Source of the DNA: Oscarella lobularis
Lineage: Eukaryota; Porifera; Homoscleromorpha; Homosclerophorida; Oscarellidae
Assembly (NCBI RefSeq): GCF_947507565.1
Contig: NC_089185.1
Coordinates: forward strand, 2,604,001-2,668,000
Direction of reading: 5' to 3'
DNA length: 64,000 nucleotides
Shown: positions 10,720-21,238 of the stretch, piece after piece
Layout: every line of letters begins with the position of its first letter
How positions within the stretch are numbered: position 1 is the first letter of the stretch
The notes under the pieces: generated by a model
Seen by the model: only the letters and a program-made list of their open reading frames with translations
The model's database searches: none
Told to the model about the DNA's origin: nothing
Position numbers and translations under genes: made by a program

Positions 10720-12126
10720 CTGCATGCATCCTAGGGTCATTGGTATGGCTAGAAATAAAAGTTCTCTAACATCATTCATTCGATGATTCAACTTGGCTAG
10801 CAAACTTTTAATAGGTAGGAAACGGACCGGAAGAGAAATTGGCAGTGCTGGGTTAAACAAGTAACGCGCGGCTAAACGCTTTTAGCTTTGTACATACATA
10901 CACACTGTAAGATTTCGTTCTAATGTAGATCAGCAGCTACGTAAAAGCTATATAGATGATAAACTAAATCTGTGGATGCGGGGGGAAAAAAGAGAATTTA
11001 ACTCGGTTTGTCGTACCTTTGGCAGCAAAGAAAGAGATTGAAAAATCTGTCTATATGGTCCCAGAACTTCCGGGTTTAACTTATCGTCACTGCATAGGTG
11101 GTAAGACAAAGATAGTTGAGTAACTGATTGCCAACTCATTCAATACATTCTGCGGCGACGGAGGTAAGCTGCCGGCGATTTCCGCAATGATTGCGCTAAC
11201 ATATCATCCATTTAAGGCTACAGAACGCTTCAAAATGCGTCGTAGTGCCAATACGGCCGGGCAGCACTGACGGCATGGTTATCGCTGGCTTTCCCCGTCC
11301 GACTGCCTGGGAAGTAGCCAGGCGTAGCCGTTTCTGGCCAGCGAAGTCTGCGTAGATCGGCGCACCAACTGAACCTACCTGACGCTTACGCTCCTAATCA
11401 ATTTGCTTGCTGTGCTTTGCTGTTCTTGTCTGTCTCTCTCTTAGTGGTGCACAAGGTGCTTCGTTTCGCCTGTTCGACGCCGTGGCGATGGCGGAGACGA
11501 TCGCGCAGTGATTTCGAGTGAGAAAATCAGTGAAGGAGACGGGTTGGAAGTTACTTGGAACATTTTACGCGAAGGTGTTCGCGATCGCGTAATTTTCTCT
11601 ACCTGTAGCGCCTTCGCCATTGTTCGGTAACCTTTCGAAAGATTTGTCTCTTCAAAGACAACGACCAATTTGGATCGACCGCTAACGGATCCCTCGGATC
11701 GCGAAAGATTCCTGTTTGGAAGTTTGGACCCAGCTAGGGGACCCAGGAAGTGCGCTAAGGACGCGCCCACAACAAAATCGCCCCTTTGGAAGGTTATCGT
11801 AGCTAAAATAATCCACGTTATTAAAAACTTTTCATAGCGTTCCTAAAATTTCCAAAGAGCATTCTGATACAAGTTGCAGATTGCTGTGAGCACACGTTCT
11901 TGTGAAGATCGGACTTTTCCGAAAATCGCCTAATTAAATCGCCGACAACACACGGTGTAAGTATAGACCGACACAAGTCAAATATCAGTTTAACACCACA
12001 TGCGCTTACGTATCAGTACACTGTAACAGCAGTACATAAAAGTTTACTATCGACCAAAAAATTTCTGAAATGGGCGTACTAGCTCTTAACGCACTAAGTT
12101 GAGATCCCTGATATATATCTAGCCTG
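10720..12126. other. Intergenic, no supported gene
   Basis: An AATAAA at about 10754 may serve a lost transcript. Open frames at 10948-11139 and 11441-11770 (minus) have no family signature and no splice partners. The stretch probably holds the promoter and 5' UTR of the Roco gene. Confidence 0.45.
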
Positions 12127-12536
12127 ATGGAATTTGGTGTAGCATTTCGCTTAGGCGTTCTTCTCCTAAGCAATACCGTGTGTCGCTAATCCCGCGAAGA
12201 TCGAGTCAATGTAACTCGCTTTCTCTCTTTGCTAGTGCCTCGCTAGTCGCGTTGCAAGGGCTGTAATCGACCCACTCTTCGACGAAATCGTCTTACCCGA
12301 AATTTCCAGCTTCTCTTCGCTAGATTACACCACTTTCCTTTACGATCTATCTGCGATCGGGGTCCTGGCGGCGGGCAAACGCGACGAACTTCTCGAGAAG
12401 CTCAAACTGAAAGAGGACGTTGCGTTCGAGCTATTTGGCACAGTCCTTCCTCAATACGGTCTTGGATCCTTTGATAAGCTTATGTCTGTTCTCCTAAGCA
12501 CAGAAGGCTTTGAAGAGTTGGCAAAATCTCTAATAG
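12127..12536 (+). CDS. Roco gene, first exons: CARD-like N-terminal domain
   Basis: Exon 12236-12536 follows a strong pyrimidine tract and CTAG acceptor. It encodes about 100 residues with the look of a death-fold (CARD-like) helical bundle: YDLSAIGVLAAGKRDELLEK, then VAFELFGTVL and EGFEELAKSLI. It ends at a phase-1 GT donor (ATAG/GTAGGG), the phase used by every downstream micro-exon. The only nearby start I can join in frame is a 51-nt exon at 12127-12177 (MEFGVAFRLG...), with a 58-bp intron. That first exon is tentative. The CARD assignment rests on pattern only. Together with the micro-exons, the Roc-COR exon and two death-domain exons it gives 4344 nt, exactly 1448 codons. Confidence 0.6.
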
Positions 12537-12985
12537 GTAGGGACTGTGAGCAAATCTTGATTTGCCTTTATGAGATTAGCCTGGGTTCTTGTTAGTGTAA
12601 TTTAAAATTTTCTATATCGAGTTTGATGCATGCTGTACTGATTAGTACAGCCGTGAAATTAGTACGTGTACCTACATGCAACGAAAATAGTTTCAAATTT
12701 CGAAGCAGTCAAAGCAAATTAGAAAACGTAGATATTTTATCTCATCTGCATTGGCTGCACGACGTCATTAAGAGCTACATGTAGACTACGGAGAACTCTG
12801 CAGTTGATGCTCATTAGCTATCGCTTGCGTGCATCAGCATGCGTTATCTTTGGAGTAACATACTTTTGTAATCAACACTAATACTTTACTTTTCAACCTA
12901 ACTTGATCTTAGAAATCACTCAAAATCATGTAGTTTAGATAAATATAATGTGAGCAGCTAGCATATTCAATGCTTTTTATTTCAG

Positions 12986-15537
12986 AGAAACGTAGTTCTC
13001 GGACTGCCGAACTCGGTATGGCATCAGATGGCTTTTTGTTTGCACCTCTAATGCTGGTCTTTGTGCGGCTTAGCGATGAAAACAGCTGAAATGAATACAA
13101 ATTTGGGTAAGTTGTTTGTTGCTAGACGTCTAATCTTGCAATTGTTGTTTTTAGAAAAAGCACTTACAGGACCGGCTAATTTAGGTTTCTTTTTTTCTAT
13201 TGTCTTTTTTGTTTTTAATTACGAGTTTATAGCGAAAAGAATACGATTTCTATCAGATCCAACTTTTCGTAAGCATTTTTTGGGCTTGGAGGTTCAAAAT
13301 TACTATTATTCATAACTAGAAAACACGGCACTAACGGATCTTAGATACTGTAGGTTTGGGCTTTTTATGTAGCTCTGAAATCTAAGGCGCGTTTTAGTGC
13401 AAGTGTTCTCAGAAAACTCCGGTCTAGGTATAAGTACTATAAAGAAAAAGGTTTCTGAAATAGGGACATGTCCTTTTAGCAAGAGAATGCGGAATTGACC
13501 CGGAAATAGGTTGCTAATAATGTTCTGCTGCTGCTGTTCTTTTATGTGTTTGTTTTAGCAAAGTTGATTTGGAAAAGTGAATGCTTACGTAAGTGTTTCT
13601 TACCTAAAAAGTTCTAAAGCTCATTCTTTTTTGCGTATAGGAGAAAAACTAGAAGATCCTATGTCAGGTGAGAAGCTTTCCTTGCAGTTTCTGAACTTTA
13701 TAAATGTGGAGCATTATTTACATCTAGCAAACTTGTTTTATGAAAATCCTGATACAGGTTTGTGTTTAAATTGAAGCCTTGCTCTTCTTAGCGTGGGATT
13801 TTAGGAGACATGCTGGTTAAGTATCCTAATCTCGGTGAATTGTTATCTTCATATTAATTATATGTACTCTAATATGTTGAATTCTCATGCAGTGCCTATA
13901 TTCTGCCGAGAACCTATGTTAGGTAAATTAGTAATTTATTGAGAATCCATCTGACATTTTTTAGCTGTAAACTTGGCTCGTGTTCCTGAAAAATGTAATT
14001 CCACATTACCAAATATTATCTAAAAGTAATTAAAGTACTCTAAAATTTAGTAAAGACGATTTCTGAGTCTGAAGGAGACGAAGGTCAATGCAAATCCTAT
14101 ATTTAGAATTAAAGTAGTTTAATTTTGCAGATGAGCGAATTGCTACTGCTAAACGATTTCTTACAGCAAAACTGAGTATTAGCCTAAATATTCATGTTGT
14201 TAATTTACAAGATAGTTTTGCTCAAAGCTGTCAAAAATGCGCAAGAAGCAGAATTTGGTACTTGTTCATTCCTATGAAATACGCGCGTACTATTCTTTGC
14301 ATCTAGCTAAAGAGCTTGCTGAAATGTGGATCAGCGGTATGAACTACCAATCCTGAAACAACAATGTATATCACTGCTAGCAATTTAGAACATGAAAATA
14401 TCGCCGATGTTAATCAATGTTAGAATAATAGTACAATTTAATTGAATGCCATCGTTTAGGTAATATTTGCTTTAGTGGGTTTTGGAATTGACCCAAGAAT
14501 TGGTGAGGTCTCTGTTTTAGTAGTAGTACACAGTTCATTTTATCTCCAGGAATTGGGCTTGCTTTACTGCCCGATATTAGTGAGTATACGATGTTTTTGT
14601 TTTTTCTAAGAGCGCTGACTCTTCTTGCAGGTGTTCGCTTGGCGTCGCTTCGGTTTGGTAACATTTTTATTTACTAACGTGCATTTATTTGTTTTCAAAA
14701 TGAAATTTTCAGAACAAGACGGCACTCCTAACGTCAAGGATGGTAATCTTTTGTTTGTTCCTAAGCTAAAGCGTTTCAGTTTTTTATGTTTTGTTTCAGT
14801 TATGGAACTCGCACAAAGAGGAGCTAAGCTTGGTAACTCTCATCAAATCGACGCGTTTGCAGTTGTTCTCTTTAGGCCAAAAACTTGATAGCTTCGTAGG
14901 AAACGGTAAAGTACGGCAGCTCTTAGTGCATGGCTGTGTTTCATCTAAGCTCATTTAGAAAACGTTAATCCAGCATACGGTAATTATACCAAAATTGAGT
15001 ATAGGCATCTTCTGAGGTTACCATCGTTGAGCTAGTGAAAGCATTTGAACAAGGTTCGCAAGCAGGTGCGTAAATATGCAAATACGCCTGTGTTTAGTGC
15101 CAAATTGCATTTAGTTCGCGTTCTCAGCAAACAACCTCAGATAGGTAGAGAGCTACTTCGCTATTAATAAATCATACTTACGCAATGTTCCGCAGTTGAA
15201 GAGTTTTTAAGAATGGAGGGAGTAGGTCAGATCTGCGCGTTTTATTGTAGTCTCTTTGTTAGCTTTTGTTTTTAGCCGACGTTATTAGGAAAACTGCAAA
15301 TGCTGGTATGTTTTTGATTTCACTAAACATGATATTATCTTTTTCCTTCAGCAAAAAGAAGGAGTATGCTTTTGGGTATAGTTATATTTTGCATTATTAT
15401 TCCGAACAAACTTTCTTTCTTAGGAACACTTATTTCAGAAGCATTAAACAAACTCTGTAGGTTCAATGTAAAAAAATCAGACGTGCTTTGACATTTTGCT
15501 TATGCAGTGAAAATATTGGAAAACAATCCGGTCATGA
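12986..15537 (+). CDS. Array of 32 symmetric micro-exons in the Roco gene
   Basis: Each unit is AG/exon/GT with phase-1 junctions. Exons: 12986-13015, 13074-13106, 13155-13184, 13233-13268, 13320-13349, 13398-13427, 13480-13509, 13559-13588, 13641-13667, 13728-13757, 13805-13834, 13893-13922, 13965-13994, 14051-14083, 14131-14175, 14228-14257, 14307-14336, 14389-14418, 14476-14502, 14550-14579, 14631-14657, 14713-14742, 14800-14832, 14876-14905, 14959-14979, 15036-15065, 15115-15144, 15196-15225, 15276-15305, 15352-15375, 15424-15456 and 15508-15537. Twenty-one are 30 nt. Introns are 42-64 bp, mostly 47-57. If all are spliced in, they add 969 nt (323 residues) in units of about 10 residues, each starting mostly with E, A, V or G. 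Examples are EKALTGPANL and AKELAEMWIS. Two units share GIDPEI/GIDPRI. The 45-nt exon and the exon at 14389 (weak GTTAGA donor) are the least certain. Confidence 0.75.
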
Positions 15538-15601
15538 GTACGTTTTTCTAACTAGTCAACTGTTTAGACTTCGCTACTCTTGAAATACGATTTTCATGCA
15601 G

Positions 15602-17993
15602 ATAGACGAATGTTTACTGAAGTGAGCGCTCTACGAACTTTTGAAGCAGCAAAGAAACAGGGTCTAGTCACCGTTGTGAGAGCTCGAGTTCATTTGGTCG
15701 GAAAAGACAACGCTGGCAAGACCGCAGTCAAGAATGCCCTGCTGAGTCAGAGATTTATTGAAAATCAAGAAAGCACGGTCGGAATAGCAACCAGCATGGC
15801 TGTGTTCCAAGCAGCGACAAAAGGCAAAGACGGAGCGTGGATACTTCAGGAGGAGGGAAAACCGTCGCATGTCATAGCAGCAGCACTGAAGAAAGTCAAA
15901 CAGGATGCCTCTGATTCCGAATCGGGTTTTTCGAACCATTTCAATTCTTTCAAACCTGGAGAGTACGCTTCTCAAGAGAACCACGAGAAGGTATCGTACC
16001 CGTTCGACGAAGAGTCTGTGAAAGAAGCTGAACACAAGAACTTTGAGCTCCCGTTTGACTCAGAATCATTCGACAGCTCCTATTTGGCGTCGAAACGACG
16101 CACCAGAACAATACTCCCTTTTGACCGTTCTAAAACTCTAGACGAAGAAAGAATCGTCCAAAGTTTCAGCGAATCTCAAGAGTTGCACGGCACCTGGAAG
16201 AAGATGGCCACCCTACCCAGCACCGAGCCCGTATACTCATCAATAACTCTATGGGACGAAGGCGGCCAAGAACAGTACCTTAACATGCAGACCCCTTTCA
16301 TCGCCGAAGATGCCGTTCACCTTTTGATGTTTGATCTTACTCAGCATCCGGATTCCAAAGTGAAATTCACCACATTTCGCTACAGAGATGGCACTAAGGT
16401 CGAACAGCCTTCCTTCGGATATCATACCTACGGCGCAGTTCTGCACGTTTGGTTAAGCATGTTGGCCATCTCCGGAGGAGGATTGGCTAATAAGCTTGCT
16501 AATTTTTTTGGCGAAAATTTGAATGTAACGTCTTTCGGGGAAGCTTTTGTACCTCAGGTCGCTTCACCGCCTTGTATTCTGGTGGGAACAAGGTCTAGCT
16601 CACCGGAAGCGCTAACTCAAGAGTATCAGAAGTTTCTGAAGAACCTGTTTTCCACGCATGAAAAGGCTCTACTGCTCGATCATATAGTTGAGAACGAAGA
16701 GAGCAACGAATCAGCAAAGGGGCTCAGAGATCCGCTCTTGTTCTATCCGGTCGAATGCAACTATGCTTCGAAGGAAGAAATTGAGGCGGCTAACAGACAG
16801 AAATCGTCGACTAGTGACAATATCGTCATTCCGCAAGATCCGAATTTTGGCAAAATTCGGCAGATCATCATGAATGCCGCTCAGCAGTTCTGGCAGAAAC
16901 GACAGCTGCCAAAGCGATGGCTTATACTCCAGCTTCTCAATGATCATATCAGCAAAGAAAGCGCCATTGTTCACGAATCCTCTCTGTTTTCGATGGCGCA
17001 AAAAGCGTGCAAGATTCCTAGCAAAGAAGAGTTCGGCTATGCTATGACGTACCTAGACGCTCTCGGTATGATTATTTACAGACCGAGATCAAATTATCGC
17101 GTTTTGAAAGATCACATCATAACTGATCCTTCGTGGATATTTGACCTCTTTTCGCGTTTCCTTCCTATGATTTCTCAGGAAACTGGACGCACACCAAGAA
17201 ATGACGAAGAAGCGTTTTATCCGGCGTACCGAAGTGACCTTGCTCAGGTTCAGGAAAAAGGAGTGATGAACTCGAGATTAGTTAAATATTTTCTTGATCA
17301 CGTCAAGCGAGCGAGATCACATCGGGGTGAGATGCTGAGACTTCTGCAAGACTTCGACGTCTTAGCTCCTTGCTCAGAAAGCGAAGCAACTGAAGAAGAT
17401 AGTTTCTACGTACCTTGCTTAGTACAGAAACGTCTCAAAGACTTGCAACAGTGCTTTATTTTTCAAACTGACGGACGTCAAATGTACACGTCTCCTCTGG
17501 TGCTTAAAGCCGATTCGATTTTGATTTGGCCAGAACCGCTTTTCTTTCGCCTGGTAACACGCTTCATCAACAAATTCCAACCAAGGAAAGTTTTAGTTGA
17601 ACGCAATAGAGTAGTCATAAACGATATCGATTCCTCAAGTCATATGATGGCATTGGAGTTTCTTTACCTCGATCCGAAATACGTCACGGCAACCGTGAGG
17701 TATCGACCGCTCGAAGATGGACTGCATTTTGTTCAAAAGAAGTCTCGTGAGCTTCGTCAAATGATTGTCAGAGAGCTGAACGACGTCAAGAAACTTGGAT
17801 TTGAGAATTTCAGATTTCACACTTGCTTTTGCAGACGTCCTCGAACTTTGCCGGATCCTAGCAGCGATGGCTCAGATCTCTACACAAATTTGGAACAAAA
17901 TTTGATTTATAAGGCTATTTCCGACGTTTACTATCGTGCAGAAGATGATTATGAGTTGCTACCTGTTGAAATTGCGTCTGAATTGTTATTTTG
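15602..17993 (+). CDS. Roco gene, Roc GTPase and COR exon
   Basis: One large exon; the open frame reads on to 18024. It contains a P-loop (LVGKDNAGKT), a G3-like WDEGGQEQY and a possible G4 region (PPCILVGTR), together a Roc GTPase. A COR domain follows (about PKRWLILQLLNDHI through YRPLEDG). Between the P-loop and G3 sits an acidic insertion of about 160 residues containing three related PFD motifs (SYPFDEESV, ELPFDSESF, ILPFDRSKT). There is no kinase domain and no leucine-rich repeat. The preferred 3' end is the donor TTTTG/GTACTC at 17993/17994, joined in phase 2 to 18065. Reading through to the TAA at 18022-18024 would give a shorter isoform without death domains. Confidence 0.8.
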
Positions 17994-18064
17994 GTACTCT
18001 GACGATGAGGCAAGATTTAATTAACGTTTTAGAGACGGGAAATTATGTACTTGGGTATTTAGAG

Positions 18065-18840
18065 CACTTCGCCGAAGAAAGACAGCGGCAAATTTTCTGA
18101 ACCATTTCCTTCAGTTGACGATGAGGTAACAGAAAGGGTAAAGACGGCTGTCGCTGATGTTATTCCTGAGCGGTATTATAATATGCTTGGTGAAATTCTT
18201 GGTTTAGACAGCGAGGATCTTGAGAAGATATCTCTACAGCGATTGAGAAGCATTATTGCTATCATTAACGTCTGGCAGGCAAAAATGAACAGCCATGGAG
18301 AGAAACCAACAGTAGGTCGGCTCTTAGAAGCGGGCAGGAAATTGAACATTGAAGAGAAAACAATTAGAGAAGCATTCTATAAGCCAAGAGGTAACTGTGC
18401 AGACGAGTTTCATTACTTACGTATAATAAGCCGGCTAAAGAGAATAAGGATATTTATCCTGTTATATTTTGATACGCGTAACTAGAAAACCAGGCGCGTC
18501 CTTAATATGCAGCCGTCATAATTCAGCTTTTTTAGTTTTTTTTCCTCCGGATACAACCTTAGTGACTAAGGAAAGCAGAAAAATCATAAGTGCGCTTGTT
18601 GAGGCTGGGCGCTTTAAGTGGATGGAAATTGGAGTTAAAACGGGTTTTCACTTTAATGAACTTGAAGAAATAGATAAATCAGTCAAAGGTGGTTCGAAAA
18701 TGAAAATGTTAAAAATTGCGGATGATTGGATGACAAAAATATCAAAAACTACAGTTGGCGAGATCGTGCACATTTTAGACAAAGTTGGCGTTCACAGAAG
18801 TTTTCTTGAGAAAGCTTACCTTGACATGACTTTTGAATAG
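18065..18840 (+). CDS. Roco gene, two C-terminal death domains
   Basis: Two exons, 18065-18390 and 18536-18840 (TAG stop), with a phase-1 junction. The first encodes a linker (SPKKDSGKFSEP) and a death domain (LGEILGLDSEDLEKI...NVWQAKMNSHGEKPTVGRLLEAG). The second encodes another (SRKIISALVEAGRFKWMEIG...LKIADDWMTKI...VGEIVHILDKVG). Phases match the Roc-COR donor at 17993. Death domains recruit other death-fold proteins by homotypic contacts, so the gene couples a GTPase switch to death-fold signalling. A separate acceptor at 18114 would also give an open frame. Confidence 0.68.
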
Positions 18841-19121
18841 GTTAATGGGTTATTTGTCTTTCACTAAGCCTTCTCCTCGCATGGTTTGCTTTTTGTTTTT
18901 CGCGGTGGGTAGTTAGGATTTATGTTTGATTTCTATGTGCCTTACAAGTCAGCTAAAACTTTTTACTTGCTCGATGTTGTGCCCTAGAACTCTGTCATAT
19001 AATAGAAAATCTAACGCAGCCAAGGATGTCTCGGCGGTGAAATTTCTCTAGTAACTGAATTTTTTTATAAACCTGAATGTCATGCGTAATATCAAGACCG
19101 AAAGTGTAAGTCCAATTAAGC
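18841..19121. other. Roco 3' flank, no gene seen
   Basis: AT-rich sequence with no open frame of note, probably 3' UTR and spacer. Confidence 0.4.
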
Positions 19122-19240
19122 GCTATACAACACCACTTTATCCACCTTCAACAGCTCCGCAGCATTTACCAACTGAAACTGACACGTCATGAAGCTGACA
19201 AACTATGGAAGTACACCTGTTTTGCGATTTTCGTAATAGC
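19122..19240 (+). pseudogene. Remnant of the 3' end of a Frizzled-like gene
   Basis: About 110 bases align closely to the end of copy 1 (about 8137-8255). They include the codons for the C-terminal TETDTS tail, the stop region and the start of the 3' UTR (GCT..CAAGCTATGGAAGTAC and TTTTGCGATTTTCGTAATAG). Nothing else of the gene remains here. Confidence 0.7.
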
Positions 19241-19581
19241 TGCCGCGAGTCATTACTAATGACTCATTAGTATGTATTGGAATAACGGCTACTAAGTAGG
19301 AATGAAAGCTGAAAGCTCACACACTAGACGTTCAAATCTACGCTCCCTTCTCCCCTATTACCTATTCACCGCAGCAACGCGATCAGCCTCAGCAACAATC
19401 CCGACGATTACGCAATCGGACGTGTCCACGTGGAGTCTCAGCCAGTCACTGCAGAGTTCGTCGAATTGAACGTAGTGAGCCGCCTCGCAAAGAGATAGAA
19501 CGTTCTCAGCACCTGTAGGGCATTCGGGTTTCACTTCTGTAGGCGTATTCGATCAACATCTTCATTACTGCTCCGTCGACG

Positions 19582-19794
19582 TTACGGATAGCGACGTCGC
19601 TTTAGAAAGCTTCCTCCAAACATTGAACGAAAGAATGGACTAGAGGAAGCGAGGATTATTCGGTGCGCTGGAAACCGTTGACCGTCTTCGCTGACGATGA
19701 CGACGTCGCACAGATAGTTCGATAATCGCAATGAGTCGAGGTTCATTGCAGTTGAGGAATGGTTACGCGTCTTGAAAGCAATCGTTTCAGCCAT
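19582..19794 (-). pseudogene. Truncated BTB-domain gene
   Basis: The open frame encodes the first half of a BTB/POZ domain: SNYLCDVVIV, then FPAHRIILASSSPFFRSMFG, the usual start of a BTB-Kelch-type protein. It breaks off in unrelated basic residues and a stop. No Kelch repeats or remaining BTB helices follow on the minus strand. Flanks 19241-19581 and 19795-20132 show no gene. A related, shorter remnant lies at 106-190. Confidence 0.6.
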
Positions 19795-20132
19795 CGTGGT
19801 GCCTCGATCTATCCGGGGTTTCTGTTCGCGACTCCGCGCTGGGAGTTCGCGCTTTCTGTTACACGCAGTACACTGTACAGGGTATATGGCAGTGTATATG
19901 GCATAGTGTCACGACTGCTATACCTACCAACACAAAGCACGAATTAAACAAGAGAGGAAAACGGCGAACTTTCTGATGGCTCAGCATCAGCAAAATGTTG
20001 AAGAATTATAATTAGTCACAACGAATTAGACAAGATTATTACACATGATCACATATCAATAGATAAGACAATTTCATCATAGTCACCAACAGATACGGTA
20101 CAGACGATTTTCTTGAGCCCATCCAAAGTGTA

Positions 20133-21210
20133 TCAGTCTCTTAAATCAAAGTAGTTCTCTCCGGGCGATACGAAATAGCGAGGACGCAAGCTTCGGGTAC
20201 ATTCAATCATGCGTCGCCTCAACTTCGCGCCCTCGACATAGACGCAAAAAGCCAACTTCTCGTCTTCGTCATCTTCCACAAAAACCCTAAGTCGCTCATC
20301 GACCCAAGACACGTCCACCCTTCTCGGCTTTCTGTAATACATTCGATTCAGGAAATCGTACTCTACGTCACTATTGTCTTCTTCGCTATCCGAAGACGTT
20401 TGGCCACTGTCGCCTTCTTCATTGCAAGCGGAACGGTTTTTTCTGAATAGCTTTGCAGAAGGACCGCCTTCCACAGATCTGCGTTGATTCGCTGACGCTA
20501 GAAAAGCTTTCGCAGCATCAACAACGGCTTCACGCGTTTCATAGTTTACAGATCCCGAGAGAATTTTCTCCAAAAGTTCGACGTACGCTAAATTGATTCG
20601 CGTCGATTTCTGACTACCCAAACGGACTTTGACGTTTAACACTCTTCCAAATGCACTTTCAATTACAAGAAACGGCCTGTCTTCGGTTCCCACTTTGATT
20701 TCCTCTATCTCAATACAGCCTCCAAACATGTGAACGTCATCGCCATCGCAGAGCTTGGGAGGCGTGGCCTCATCAAATTGGTGATACTGGCTATGGGCGA
20801 GTTCGCGTGCGTAAGAAGTTGCGACTATACACGTATAAATACGCCGTCTGACGTCAGATACGGGAAACGACGCTGCTTTTTCGAGTTCGCTAACGAGAAG
20901 TTTATTGAACAGAATCCAATCTTTAGCGCTAGTGGGGCCGTATTTAGCGCGATTCTCTGGCGCCGTCGCCGATGCTACACTCGAATACACGTCGATCCCG
21001 TGCTCAGTGAGGCGTTCGTGGCTCACGATGACCGGAGGAAGCGACTTCAGGATTACGTCCGGAAATTCACCACCATCGACGTCCGAGGGAGCGAAAAGCG
21101 ACCTGCGATTAGCGACGAATTGCCGTGCTAGTTCCAAACCCGCCTTCAAAACGGGTAGGTCAGAGAAAGCGTCGCTCTTTCATGACAAGTGCAAGAGTAA
21201 TACGGGACAT
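20133..21210 (-). CDS. Unrecognised intracellular protein, divergent from dynein intermediate chain
   Basis: A single long open frame of about 338 codons, with no signal peptide or TM segment. I do not recognise the family. It has an acidic low-complexity stretch (GQTSSDSEEDNSDVEYDF) before a basic C-terminal part (RKPRRVDVSWVDERL...CTRSLRPRYF). The natural start seems to be the ATG at 21208-21210 (MSRITLALVMK). That reading hits a stop eight codons after the run AAA at about 21180. Removing one base there would join it to the long frame, so there is either a one-base assembly error or a short undetected intron. The 28-bp gap to the dynein gene implies a shared bidirectional promoter. Confidence 0.6.
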
Positions 21211-21238
21211 TAATCGAGTAAGCTAACCCGGACAAGAT

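Noticed and set aside
11441-11770. Minus-strand frame of 109 codons
   Set aside because: No start context, splice partner or family resemblance.
12986-15537. Regular spacing of short units could suggest a CRISPR-like or tandem-repeat array
   Set aside because: Units are not similar in DNA sequence. Regularity comes from exon and intron length, with splice signals at each border.
15602-18024. Treating the Roc-COR frame as a complete intronless gene ending at 18024
   Set aside because: An upstream acceptor, phase-1 linkage to the micro-exons and an in-phase donor at 17993 to the death-domain exons make a longer gene more likely; kept only as a possible isoform end.
19255-19275. Palindrome GAGTCATTA-C-TAATGACTC
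   Set aside because: No flanking direct repeats, so not grouped with the palindromic insertions.
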